Shown in pieces: positions 57,701 through 61,277 of a stretch of DNA of 64,000 nucleotides. How positions within the stretch are numbered: the stretch's first letter is position 1; every line of letters starts with the position of its first letter. The position numbers and the translations under genes were made by a program. The DNA is taken from positions 120,503,681 to 120,567,680 of the forward strand of contig NC_086172.1 in assembly GCF_023053635.1 (NCBI RefSeq). The letters are read 5' to 3'. This stretch comes from Elgaria multicarinata webbii. Its lineage: Eukaryota; Chordata; Lepidosauria; Squamata; Anguidae. The notes beneath the pieces were generated by a model. The model was given only the letters and a program-made list of their open reading frames with translations, ran no database searches and was not told the origin of the DNA.

Positions 57701-58449
57701 CTAAGCATTCAGGTTGTGGCTAATAGGAGACTGTTTGTTCAGGTTATTTCATTTCAGGTCTTTACAATTTGAACCTGTGGCACTGTGAATGCCATTCCTA
57801 AAGGGTGCAGAAAGGAGAACAGCTAAGGCCTATAACCCCCTTTCTAAGACCTATGGCAATAAAACTCTACATTAGGAGGTATTGGACCTCTTTCAGCTCA
57901 AAGGGGTTCAATACCTCCTAATGTGACCATATTCAATTTTGGAGATGCTCTTGGGGACCGCATTCCAGTGTGGGGGTGTCAAAGGCAAAAGAGGCAGAGC
58001 CCAAAACAACAACAACAACGAAAAATACCGGCATATTTTAGCTTAAAACTCTTATTGCCAGAAACTAAGTTTTAGAAGAGGCCTTTTAACCTTTTAGAAT
58101 GTGAAAAAACCCACCTGCAGAAATGCCAGGAAACCATGAAATGATCACTGGTTGGGAGGGAGGGGGTGGAGCTTGGGGAACCCCAAAGGGCCAGATTTGG
58201 CCTCCAGGCCTGAGGTTCTGCACCACCTCATTTAAATGAAGGAACTGTGGCAAGTGGGGTTCAAGGAAGAGTGGGGTGCGTGCGTATTGTTCATGGATAC
58301 CTGAGGCTCTTGTCTGCAATGTGACCCTAGTCCAATTCCATTCTGATACACCCTGTCCCCCCTTTTTTTTTTGCAGGAGGGCCTTCCATCAGTTCTACAA
58401 GGAATGTGTGGAATATACGTGCCCCACAGAGGATATCTACCTAGAGTAG
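13021..58449 (+). CDS. MAPK8IP1: MAPK8IP1 (JIP1/IB1), JNK-interacting scaffold protein; gene span of 12 coding exons
   Basis: Cytoplasmic scaffold that gathers MLK/DLK kinases, MKK7 and JNK, and links cargo such as APP-family proteins to kinesin-1. Joined exons give 2,088 nt, 695 residues plus stop (human about 711). Domains in order: [20 protein letters not shown] block (about 27-46), JNK-docking motif [11 protein letters not shown] (120-130), serine/acidic linker (about 165-455), SH3 (about 475-534), PTB/PID (about 546-685), and the kinesin-light-chain tail [11 protein letters not shown] ending in the stop. Every intron is GT-AG and all phases fit. The docking motif, SH3 and C-terminus match JIP1 rather than JIP2 from memory of the families. 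FREY1 follows in convergent orientation, as in human. The MAERESG-type first exon of the canonical human isoform was not found in the window. Identity is near certain; exon 3's start and use of exon 1 are less so. Confidence 0.97.
14485..14525 (+). repeat. (CA)n microsatellite
   Basis: About 20 CA units in MAPK8IP1 intron 1. Confidence 0.97.
16132..16179 (+). repeat. (CA)n microsatellite
   Basis: About 23 CA units in intron 1, ending in a short TA run. Confidence 0.97.
17033..17160. mobile_element. Palindromic MITE, family B
   Basis: ctccagatgtgctggacta is mirrored by tagtccagcacatctggag, a near-perfect inverted pair; it ends ccaggttggggaagg. Confidence 0.75.
17493..17660. mobile_element. 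MITE-like repeat with gggtgcttc terminus
   Basis: Starts gggtgcttccagatgga and ends tcatgtggaaatcccc, an imperfect inverted terminus. The interior (aaaacacaggagagttac) is the reverse of a block in the repeats at 23470 and 24178. Confidence 0.5.
17730..18125. mobile_element. MITE-like element with imperfect terminal inverted repeats
   Basis: Left end gggtctgtctatatg pairs with the right end catgaagacagcccc read in reverse. The interior is GC-richer than its surroundings and has nested inverted segments (ctggtggaaggtgacc versus ggttgccttccaccag). Confidence 0.5.
19092..19385. mobile_element. MITE with about 20-bp terminal inverted repeats
   Basis: Left accatagtttagcattacaa; right end in reverse accacggtttagtgttacaa. 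About 290 bp, non-coding. Confidence 0.65.
19659..19764. mobile_element. Short MITE with 22-bp terminal inverted repeats and 3-bp target duplication
   Basis: Left accgtatttcttctattcta and right end in reverse accgtatttcttcgattcta differ at one position. The element is flanked by ACT on both sides (19656-19658 and 19765-19767). A 3-bp duplication is typical of PIF/Harbinger or CACTA-type elements; superfamily not settled. Confidence 0.75.
19838..19965. mobile_element. Palindromic MITE, family B
   Basis: Contains ccaactcccatcagcctcag and agccagcatggccaatggtt, then aattatagtccagcaacat, the standard arrangement of this family. Confidence 0.75.
20372..20477 (+). CDS. MAPK8IP1: MAPK8IP1 exon 2
   Basis: Follows the acceptor ttaactag and encodes [20 protein letters not shown], then [15 protein letters not shown], ending at a gtaagg donor. 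The block is nearly identical to mammalian JIP1 and is the shared part of all JIP1/JIP2 N-termini. It starts in phase 2 (one base completes the exon-1 Trp codon) and ends in phase 0. The frame stays open upstream into the intron with ATGs at 20340 and 20352, so a transcript starting here could add [11 protein letters not shown]. Confidence 0.96.
20684..20757. mobile_element. Palindromic MITE, family B (partial)
   Basis: ccccagtctggtgcc, ttggactacagttcccatca and gcatggcca. Left half only; about 200 bp after MAPK8IP1 exon 2. Confidence 0.6.
21079..21206. mobile_element. Palindromic MITE, family B (best copy)
   Basis: Terminal inverted repeats ttccccaacctggtgccctc and the reverse of gagggcaccaggtttcgga, with the interior also palindromic (gcaactcccgtaatt facing aattatgggagttgc). 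hAT-type origin is likely from structure. Confidence 0.85.
23470..23665. mobile_element. MITE-like repeat with gggtgcttcagacgaggc terminus, copy 1
   Basis: Shares blocks with 24178-24370: taaccctcctgtgttttccc, ctgtctttctttacc and gaaaatctgttaaggagaaaa. The right end is not resolved. Confidence 0.55.
23771..24075 (+). mobile_element. tRNA-derived SINE interrupted by a MITE
   Basis: A tRNA-like head (tcggtgtagagcacctgctt) opens the element. The SINE 3' end (acaataccgagttagataga, cagtggtctcaatcggtata) resumes at about 24010. The middle is replaced by the MITE at 23909-24009. Confidence 0.65.
23909..24009. mobile_element. Palindromic MITE, family B, inserted in a SINE
   Basis: aacctggtgccctccagatg, gttggactataactcccagc and a right end in gcatctggaaggcatcaggc. 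Younger than the SINE it splits. Target duplication not clear. Confidence 0.65.
24178..24370. mobile_element. MITE-like repeat related to 23470, copy 2
   Basis: gggtgcttttattgcccta, taaccctgctgcgttttccc and gaaaatttgttaaggagaaa align in order with the copy 700 bp upstream. Confidence 0.55.
24797..24908 (+). mobile_element. CR1 LINE 3' end, plus strand
   Basis: Ends ttggacgcgatggcctt, ccccttccacctctaat and the CR1-type tail cctatgattctg. A 5'-truncated copy of about 110 bp. Confidence 0.8.
25632..25997. mobile_element. MITE (family C) carrying an L2-like insertion
   Basis: Left agggctggcccaaaatattt and right ctgcctaaggcagc to agggctggctct, matching the copy at 44033-44279 (cagcccaagacatttt, ctgcctgagg). 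The centre (25770-25905) is an L2-like tail with (aaat)n, so the two were nested. Confidence 0.6.
25800..25905 (+). mobile_element. L2-like tail, plus strand, inside a family C MITE
   Basis: tgtgaaccgcccagagagct, caactattgagcggtataga and an (aaat)n tail. Confidence 0.75.
27363..27454. mobile_element. Palindromic MITE, family B (decayed)
   Basis: atcttccccaatccagtgtc at one end and gagggcaccaggttgggga at the other. Confidence 0.65.
27583..28180 (-). repeat. Direct repeat unit 1 with embedded CR1-like LINE fragment (LINE on minus strand)
   Basis: A 598-bp unit starting taacacta and ending ctggtctccc, about 95% identical by hand count (about 29 differences) to 28802-29399. The first 140 bp are not LINE. 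The rest is the reverse of a CR1-type ORF2 end; the minus strand reads [20 protein letters not shown] and [15 protein letters not shown]. Confidence 0.85.
28391..28808. repeat. Inverted repeat, about 130-bp arms, between the two direct repeats
   Basis: Left arm 28391-28521 (gtgttaggcaggcgaaaaaa, cctcctgtgatgacaacatc, an act trinucleotide run). Right arm 28676-28808 is its reverse complement at roughly 93-95%. Spacer is about 154 bp. Could fold as a long hairpin. No coding frame is convincing. Confidence 0.85.
28802..29399 (-). repeat. Direct repeat unit 2 with embedded CR1-like LINE fragment
   Basis: Second 598-bp unit, with the same start and end points as unit 1. Its left edge is the right arm of the inverted repeat at 28676-28808. 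Confidence 0.85.
30317..30440 (-). mobile_element. L2-like tail, minus strand
   Basis: ttta repeat, tataccgctcccatagctag, ggctctctgggtggtttaca. Confidence 0.75.
30690..30880 (+). mobile_element. Decayed SINE, plus strand
   Basis: ctggtgtagcttagttacta and later caaaactcacctcagccac recall the SINE at 1342, but the 3' half is unclear. Confidence 0.35.
31039..31090 (+). repeat. (GT)n microsatellite
   Basis: About 25 GT units preceded by an acaccc run. Confidence 0.97.
31715..31860 (-). mobile_element. CR1-like LINE fragment, minus strand
   Basis: ggatcaggccaaaggtctgt, cagtggccaga and gatgcctgtgggaagccccc are family phrases shared with the unit at 27583. Confidence 0.65.
32244..32442 (+). mobile_element. 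tRNA-derived SINE, plus strand
   Basis: gggctgtagctcaatggtag (A box), ggtcccacattcggtcac (B box), then ctgcctgaaactatggagag and aaggcagcttcctatgtgct. Not a functional tRNA: it lacks a foldable tRNA 3' half and has the SINE body. Confidence 0.8.
33779..34038 (-). mobile_element. CR1 LINE 3' end, minus strand
   Basis: Begins with the reversed CR1 tail catagaatcatagaat, then ggcctacaaggccatcgagt and caggaggtttttcctgatgt. About 260 bp, 5'-truncated. Confidence 0.85.
34275..34400 (-). mobile_element. L2-like tail, minus strand (diverged)
   Basis: atacaccaccttttaacc and cagggtggtgtacagtctat followed by an A-rich stretch. Confidence 0.55.
35076..35110 (+). repeat. (CT)n microsatellite forming the polypyrimidine tract of MAPK8IP1 exon 3
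   Basis: About 17 CT units end 20 bp before the exon-3 acceptor. No AG dinucleotide occurs between the repeat and the acceptor, so the repeat lies within the AG-exclusion zone and is very likely the functional pyrimidine tract. Branch-point-like sequence (ctcat) lies just upstream at about 35070. Confidence 0.9.
35130..35363 (+). CDS. MAPK8IP1: MAPK8IP1 exon 3 (JNK-binding motif)
   Basis: Seventy-eight codons, phase 0 at both ends. It holds the conserved [20 protein letters not shown] block and ends with [20 protein letters not shown] plus Q, the JNK-docking (delta-like) D-motif, followed by donor gtgagt. The linker between them is much shorter than the long Asp/Glu- and Gln-rich human linker as I recall it, and contains LIKKEPPP. 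The acceptor is read as cctggcag before 35130. An alternative in-frame acceptor, tctgcag, would start the exon at 35148 and drop six residues. A long CT microsatellite forms the polypyrimidine tract. Confidence 0.95.
37962..38172 (+). mobile_element. tRNA-headed SINE, plus strand
   Basis: gtgtagtggttagagtagc, ccactcggccataaagttca, ccttgggccagtcact and agggtagaatataaatctaa. Confidence 0.75.
38430..38605 (+). mobile_element. Decayed SINE, plus strand
   Basis: actcactgggtagtcttgtg, aaagggttgttgcgcagctc and gaaaaggtgggatacattat. The head is degraded. Confidence 0.55.
40893..41145 (+). mobile_element. tRNA-headed SINE, plus strand (near complete)
   Basis: gagagccagtgtggcgtagt through cctacctcacagggttgttg to ggcaggatataaatgcaata and an (aata)n tail. 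The best-preserved copy in the window. Confidence 0.9.
41640..42000 (+). mobile_element. CR1-type LINE ORF2 internal fragment
   Basis: Reads [36 protein letters not shown], then after an in-frame stop [20 protein letters not shown] and [10 protein letters not shown], the region leading into the reverse transcriptase. A plain decayed LINE, not a host gene. Confidence 0.85.
43221..43408. mobile_element. MITE with 17-20 bp terminal inverted repeats
   Basis: Left ccctgttcagacaacatgc; right in reverse acctgttcagacaacatgc. CATTG flanks both sides (43216-43220, 43409-43413), a possible target duplication. Interior has gguta-like ttaaccat motifs but no coding frame. Confidence 0.8.
44033..44279. mobile_element. 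MITE, family C
   Basis: agccagcccaagacattttg, ctgcctgaggcaaaggac at the left; ctgctgcctgaggcgact and agggccggtcct at the right. Inverted internal pairs (gatgggacagcatcttcc). Confidence 0.65.
45365..45446 (+). CDS. MAPK8IP1: MAPK8IP1 exon 4
   Basis: Follows acceptor ttcctcag and encodes [20 protein letters not shown] then SSSPLKTG, with the Gly codon split before the gtgagt donor. It continues the JNK-binding region and is nearly identical to mammalian JIP1. Eighty-two nt, entering in phase 0 and leaving in phase 1. Confidence 0.96.
45738..46146 (+). mobile_element. L2-like LINE 3' end, plus strand, with ORF2 C-terminus
   Basis: Encodes [20 protein letters not shown] and [20 protein letters not shown] then [10 protein letters not shown] and a stop, the standard C-terminus of an L2-type ORF2, followed by the 3' UTR (ttgttccccacctcgatcc, gagaggtgggtaattg) and a gtt tail. 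Sits in intron 4, 300 bp after exon 4. Confidence 0.85.
46171..46358 (+). mobile_element. tRNA-headed SINE, plus strand
   Basis: tgtgatgtggtggatagatt, ctcactggatggctttgag, cccacctcacagagtggctg and tccttggagtaagggtggga. Confidence 0.75.
47180..48052 (+). CDS. MAPK8IP1: MAPK8IP1 exon 5 (long acidic/serine-rich linker)
   Basis: The largest exon, 873 nt, from acceptor tacccatag to donor gtgagt. It starts with [14 protein letters not shown], includes the strongly conserved [20 protein letters not shown] block followed by EIYLTPVQ, then a Ser/Asp-rich stretch with [48 protein letters not shown] and [19 protein letters not shown]. It is predicted to be mostly disordered. In JIP1 this region carries many phosphorylation sites between the JNK-binding region and SH3. 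It leaves in phase 1. Confidence 0.97.
48053..49275 (+). other. MAPK8IP1: MAPK8IP1 intron 5
   Basis: About 1.2 kb. One MITE copy (48246-48372); the rest shows nothing recognisable. Confidence 0.85.
48246..48372. mobile_element. Palindromic MITE, family B
   Basis: cttccccaacttgctgccct at the left, agcatggccaacggtcagga in the centre, ggatggcaccaggtaggatg at the right. 190 bp after MAPK8IP1 exon 5. Confidence 0.75.
49276..49351 (+). CDS. MAPK8IP1: MAPK8IP1 exon 6 (start of SH3)
   Basis: Encodes [20 protein letters not shown] then RAVF, with the following Arg codon split by donor gtgagt. The acceptor is cattttcag. HRAVFRF opens the first beta strand of the SH3 domain, which mediates JIP homo- and heterodimerisation in the family. 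Seventy-six nt, fitting exon 5 and exon 7 phases. Confidence 0.96.
49940..50112 (+). CDS. MAPK8IP1: MAPK8IP1 exon 7 (SH3 domain)
   Basis: Encodes the body of the SH3 domain: [39 protein letters not shown] and [18 protein letters not shown]. The ALYDY-like acidic RT loop ([11 protein letters not shown]), the WYEA tryptophan region and the FPAYY end strand are all present. The acceptor is ctccccag and the donor gtactg. One hundred seventy-three nt. Confidence 0.97.
50475..50584 (+). CDS. MAPK8IP1: MAPK8IP1 exon 8 (start of PTB/PID domain)
   Basis: Encodes [20 protein letters not shown] then [16 protein letters not shown], the first strand and first helix of the PTB/PID domain, nearly identical to mammalian JIP1. 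The acceptor is ttttttcag and the donor gtacat. The exon starts with two bases completing an Asp codon and ends in phase 0. Confidence 0.97.
51648..51767 (+). CDS. MAPK8IP1: MAPK8IP1 exon 9 (PTB/PID domain)
   Basis: Forty codons in phase 0: [40 protein letters not shown]. These are the central strands of the PTB domain. The acceptor is ttggtacag and the donor gtaggt. Confidence 0.97.
52609..52646 (+). repeat. (GC)n-(AC)n alternating purine-pyrimidine microsatellite
   Basis: gcgcgcgcacgcacacac and onward. Alternating purine-pyrimidine with a GC start is the sequence type most prone to Z-DNA. Confidence 0.9.
53121..53252. mobile_element. Small hairpin MITE
   Basis: Left ggccatttctactcctgcc and right aggtgtagaaagggcc are an imperfect inverted pair. 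Inside, ccccaggatcatccctg faces cagggatgatccct and cctgggatcatcc. Confidence 0.6.
53778..53848 (+). CDS. MAPK8IP1: MAPK8IP1 exon 10 (PTB/PID domain)
   Basis: Encodes [20 protein letters not shown] then KNN, with the following Lys codon split by donor gtaagt. The acceptor is attctgcag. This is a nearly invariant core of the JIP1 PTB fold. Seventy-one nt. Confidence 0.97.
54040..54183 (+). mobile_element. L2-like tail, plus strand (diverged)
   Basis: gatgttgatagccactttga, aggaggcaggatataaatta and a caaataaata tail. Confidence 0.5.
54478..54600 (-). mobile_element. L2-like tail, minus strand
   Basis: ttta repeat, tatatcccgccctatatcaa and ctcagggtggcgtacagata. Confidence 0.7.
55085..55136 (+). 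mobile_element. L2-like tail, plus strand
   Basis: ttgtgaaccgcccagagagc, then tattgggcagtatag. A preceding AT-rich stretch (54860-55084) may belong to the same element. Confidence 0.7.
55865..55963 (+). CDS. MAPK8IP1: MAPK8IP1 exon 11 (PTB/PID domain)
   Basis: Encodes [20 protein letters not shown] then [12 protein letters not shown], with the next Gly codon split by donor gtgagt. The acceptor is tttttcag. These are the last strands and the start of the C-terminal helix of the PTB domain. Confidence 0.97.
56670..57312. mobile_element. GC-rich MITE-like island in MAPK8IP1 intron 11
   Basis: About 640 bp of CpG-rich sequence with hairpins (for example GCGGCTACTCG facing CGAGTAGCCGC at about 56870-56900) in otherwise AT-rich intron. 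The left edge, gggtgttcctagacgaggcc, resembles the edge of the repeat at 23470 (gggtgcttcagacgaggc). The right edge, read in reverse, gives a weak partner (agggctttgctagacc). It contains AAAATGGCGGAC, similar to a YY1 site, and on the minus strand a perfect donor CAGGTAAGT (57125-57133). The repeat origin is inferred from the termini; a CpG-island promoter is the alternative. Confidence 0.5.
57891..58225 (+). repeat. Dispersed repeat family A, copy 2
   Basis: Second copy of the repeat at 105-422, same orientation, diverged and with a small extra segment near its left end. Lies in intron 11, 150 bp before exon 12. Confidence 0.65.
58377..58449 (+). CDS. MAPK8IP1: MAPK8IP1 exon 12 (terminal coding exon, KLC-binding tail)
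   Basis: Encodes [20 protein letters not shown] then YLE and the TAG stop at 58447-58449. The end of the PTB helix is followed directly by the acidic C-terminus with the penultimate-region Tyr (residue 693). In mammalian JIP1 this tail binds the kinesin light chain TPR domain. The acceptor is ttttttttgcag with a strong T-rich tract. Confidence 0.97.
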
Positions 58450-59637
58450 GGGAATGCCCAGCTCCCCCTCCTCCTGTACAGACAAGGGCCATCTCCCCCC
58501 CACCCCCCATCGTGCATGGACAAGCTGCTTCAAGACTGAAGGAGGAGTGGGCAGTGGAGGCAATGGTTTCCCTCCGTGCACAGAGCCCCACCTCGTTCAG
58601 TGCTCCTCCTTTCCGTTTGTTGGGCTGTGGGGGGTTGGGAGGGGTGGGGTGGGGTGGGGTGGGTGGACGAAAAGGGGGTTATTATTTAACGAAAAAATAT
58701 ATGCTCTTTTGGTTTAATTTGAAGAAAAGCACCACCAGTTGAAGCAGGTGCTTCCGCCACAGGCCTAGCAGGAGCATGGAAGGCATGGGGCCCTGGACCT
58801 GGGACAGGCAGGCCTTGCTATGTGCTTGGGCAGGCAGGTGGGCAGGCAGGCTCGGTGCTAGGAGCAGAGGGACAGCTCCAGCAGTTTTGGGGGGACAGCT
58901 GTGTGCTGGGAACTGCTCTAGTCCCATCTGCCATATTGAACCCTTGGCATTGGGGGTTTAATTGGAAAGGAGTGCTGAACATCCGCCATGAAAGACTTAA
59001 GAGCTAATAAGTATGGGAAGATAACAAAAGGGGTGCCCCCAATCCCTGGCTGGGAAGGGGGCGGGGAGCTAGGTCATACAACAAGAAAGATGGCAATGAA
59101 TGCTGCCCCCACGTGTCCCAGGGACAAGATATACTCTGGCATCCAACTATCTTGTCCTGTGTGCCTGCAAAGGATCCAGGAGTCGCTGTAGCAATGCCAG
59201 TGCCTGTCCCCTTCTCTCTTACTTTGAAGGAGAGGAAGGTTTCAAGCGCAGAGATAGGGAGGGTCCATGCCCTGTAATCTTCTGATGGAAAGAGCTCCCC
59301 CATTCTGGCCCTTGCTCTGTCCTCCCCTTTGCCATCACTCTCCAACTGCAGGTTCCAAGCTCACAGAGGACATCTGGATCCTGCACGAAACAGAGAGCCA
59401 GTGGGCCAAGTTCATCCGCGTTAGGGGCCTGAGAGGAGCTCCAGCCATAAGCACAACATTGAATCAGGAAGGGCTCGGTCCCATTGAGGAGTGAAGCTAG
59501 GAGAAAAGTGTGAATGACAAGGGGCTAATAAGAGCTGCAGAAAGGTGTGCCTTTGCCCTCCCTCCCTCTCACCCCCACCCCCAGGCAGGGGGCTCTGTGC
59601 TTCTGCTGGATCTGCTCCGATGACAACAATGATTAAA
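58450..59637 (+). terminator. MAPK8IP1: MAPK8IP1 3' UTR and polyadenylation signal
   Basis: The stop is followed by about 1.2 kb with no recognised repeat, ending at an ATTAAA hexamer (59632-59637). A GT/T-rich element lies 20-45 bp further on (about 59656-59680), the usual arrangement of a vertebrate cleavage site. A G-rich run lies at about 58627-58678. The exact cleavage point cannot be read from sequence. Confidence 0.7.
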
Positions 59638-60671
59638 CATTGATGTTTCAAAGAGCCTGTGTTGCTTTGGTTTTGTTGCCCGAGTTTGCTGGGTGGCCTC
59701 TCAGCAGTTGCTCTTTGGGCCCCTTAGTGGGAATTGCAAGAGTCACTGTAGACTTTTCTAAAAGTCTTTCTCACTTGCCATAGAGGCCTGTTCCTGCCAC
59801 TTGATTTGCAGCTTAACAGGTTCTGGACTCGCCTCCCCCATTTTGTAGTACATTCCCATTAACAAGCTGTTAAATGCCCTCATTTTTCATAACTGTAGGG
59901 GTAAATATGGCATTGTCTTATGAAAGTGTGGGAAGGTCCCATTGCATCTAATTGAGTGGAATGGGGGGCTCAGAGAAACTCCTGTCTCTTTCTTCCCTGA
60001 AATTGAATAGGGTGGGATCATGTATTCTTCTATTCCAGCACTCTCCAGATGTGTTAGACTGCAAATCCCATCATCCCCAGCCATCACGCCCAATTGCCCT
60101 GCTAGCTGGGGATGATGGAGTTTGTAGCACAGCATTGTAGCCCAAATTTCCACTGATGTCTGCCATAAGATTTGGGACAAGAGTGACTACTGTAAGCCAG
60201 GTTGTGCATCTGTCTATTTTTTTCCTTAGGTATGATGAGGAAGGTGTGTGTGATTTGTGTCTTCTGACTATGTTGGAGAGTTGTTGCTAAAGCTCACCCC
60301 CAAAGTCCTGGCACTCTGCAGCCACCAGAAATGCACTCCAGAAATGTGTCACATTCCGCTAAAAGGTTTTGAGATGTCAGAATCCCAGAAGCCTCAATCA
60401 GCTTTGCTACAAAGCCTCTCTCTAATCTACTAACCTCTTCTGTTGCCAAACATAGATTGTGGCAGAGCTGTACTTGCCAGCTAAGGAGCCATGCTTAGAG
60501 GGTTTTTGGTCTGCATTTCTACCAAAGGTTGGGGAGAAGGATTGCCCCTTAAAGAGAGGAGATGGTTAACTTTAGAGCAGTGTGTATTCTGCATTGATGT
60601 TTAAAACAACAACTATTAACTCTGCACCAAGAAAACTCAAGTAATGCAATCAATTTTGCAAAATATGTGCA
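59638..60671. other. Convergent intergenic gap between MAPK8IP1 and FREY1
   Basis: About 1 kb between the two polyadenylation signals. One degraded palindromic MITE copy (about 60037-60136) is present; the rest is unassigned. Confidence 0.6.
60037..60136. mobile_element. Palindromic MITE, family B
   Basis: ctccagatgtgttagactgc and aaatcccatcatccccagcc face agctggggatgatggagttt. Confidence 0.75.
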
Positions 60672-61140
60672 TTTATTTACATTGTACAATTCTGCACACA
60701 GTAAATGGCTTTCCATAGAATTTGGAACCTTAGTGTGAGGTGGGAGCAAGTAAGAGAATCCTGGGCAAGAGGGAAAGAACACTTGGATCACACCCAAAAG
60801 GGTCACGACAGGGGTGAGGCAGAGAAGGTAGCCATGGTGGCAGAGAGCTGTGAAGAGCACCAGCATTTGCCGCACAATCCCAGCCACTCATCAAATGGTT
60901 CCAATTTTTGCTCGGTGCTTGTGAGAGTTAAATGACATCAAAGCAGAGCCATGATGTTCAGGTTGCCCAATTCAGGGCCAAGGACTGTGTTCATAGAACA
61001 CAGAGCTGTGGGGATGACTCCTGGCATGTGGACATGAGAACAGTGGATCTTGGTCATTTCCTACATTGCTGTTTGGGGTTTCTGCCTGCAACTTATTTAA
61101 AAAGAAAAGGTCATTCATATTGCCACTTTCCAAAGGAATG
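60672..61140 (-). terminator. FREY1: FREY1 3' UTR with AATAAA signal
   Basis: On the minus strand an AATAAA hexamer lies at 60677-60672, about 460 bp after the stop and before a T-rich stretch. No repeat is recognised in the UTR. Together with the MAPK8IP1 signal it defines a convergent, roughly 1-kb intergenic gap. Confidence 0.6.
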
Positions 61141-61277
61141 TCAAAAGAGGTCATCATAATAATACTCCTCAAAGTCTGGCTCATCTCGCTTGCTCTTGTG
61201 TGCTCTGCGCAGTTTTTCTGATTCCTTACGCAACGTCCGTGTCCGGAATTTGGGATGCTTTGGTTTAATACCATAAT
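61141..61277 (-). CDS. FREY1: FREY1 exon C (C-terminus)
   Basis: After acceptor gttttcacag, encodes YGIKPKHPKFRTRTLRKESE, KLRRAHKSKRDEPDFEEYYY and DDLF, then TGA. A highly basic middle is followed by an acidic, tyrosine-rich tail. It is the best-conserved part of the family and the firmest evidence for the gene. Confidence 0.9.

Larger units (their letters stand above)
55964..58376 (+). other. MAPK8IP1: MAPK8IP1 intron 11
   Basis: About 2.4 kb. Dominated by a GC-rich MITE-like island (about 56670-57312) and one copy of a dispersed repeat (57891-58225) that also occurs at the left end of the window. Confidence 0.85.
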
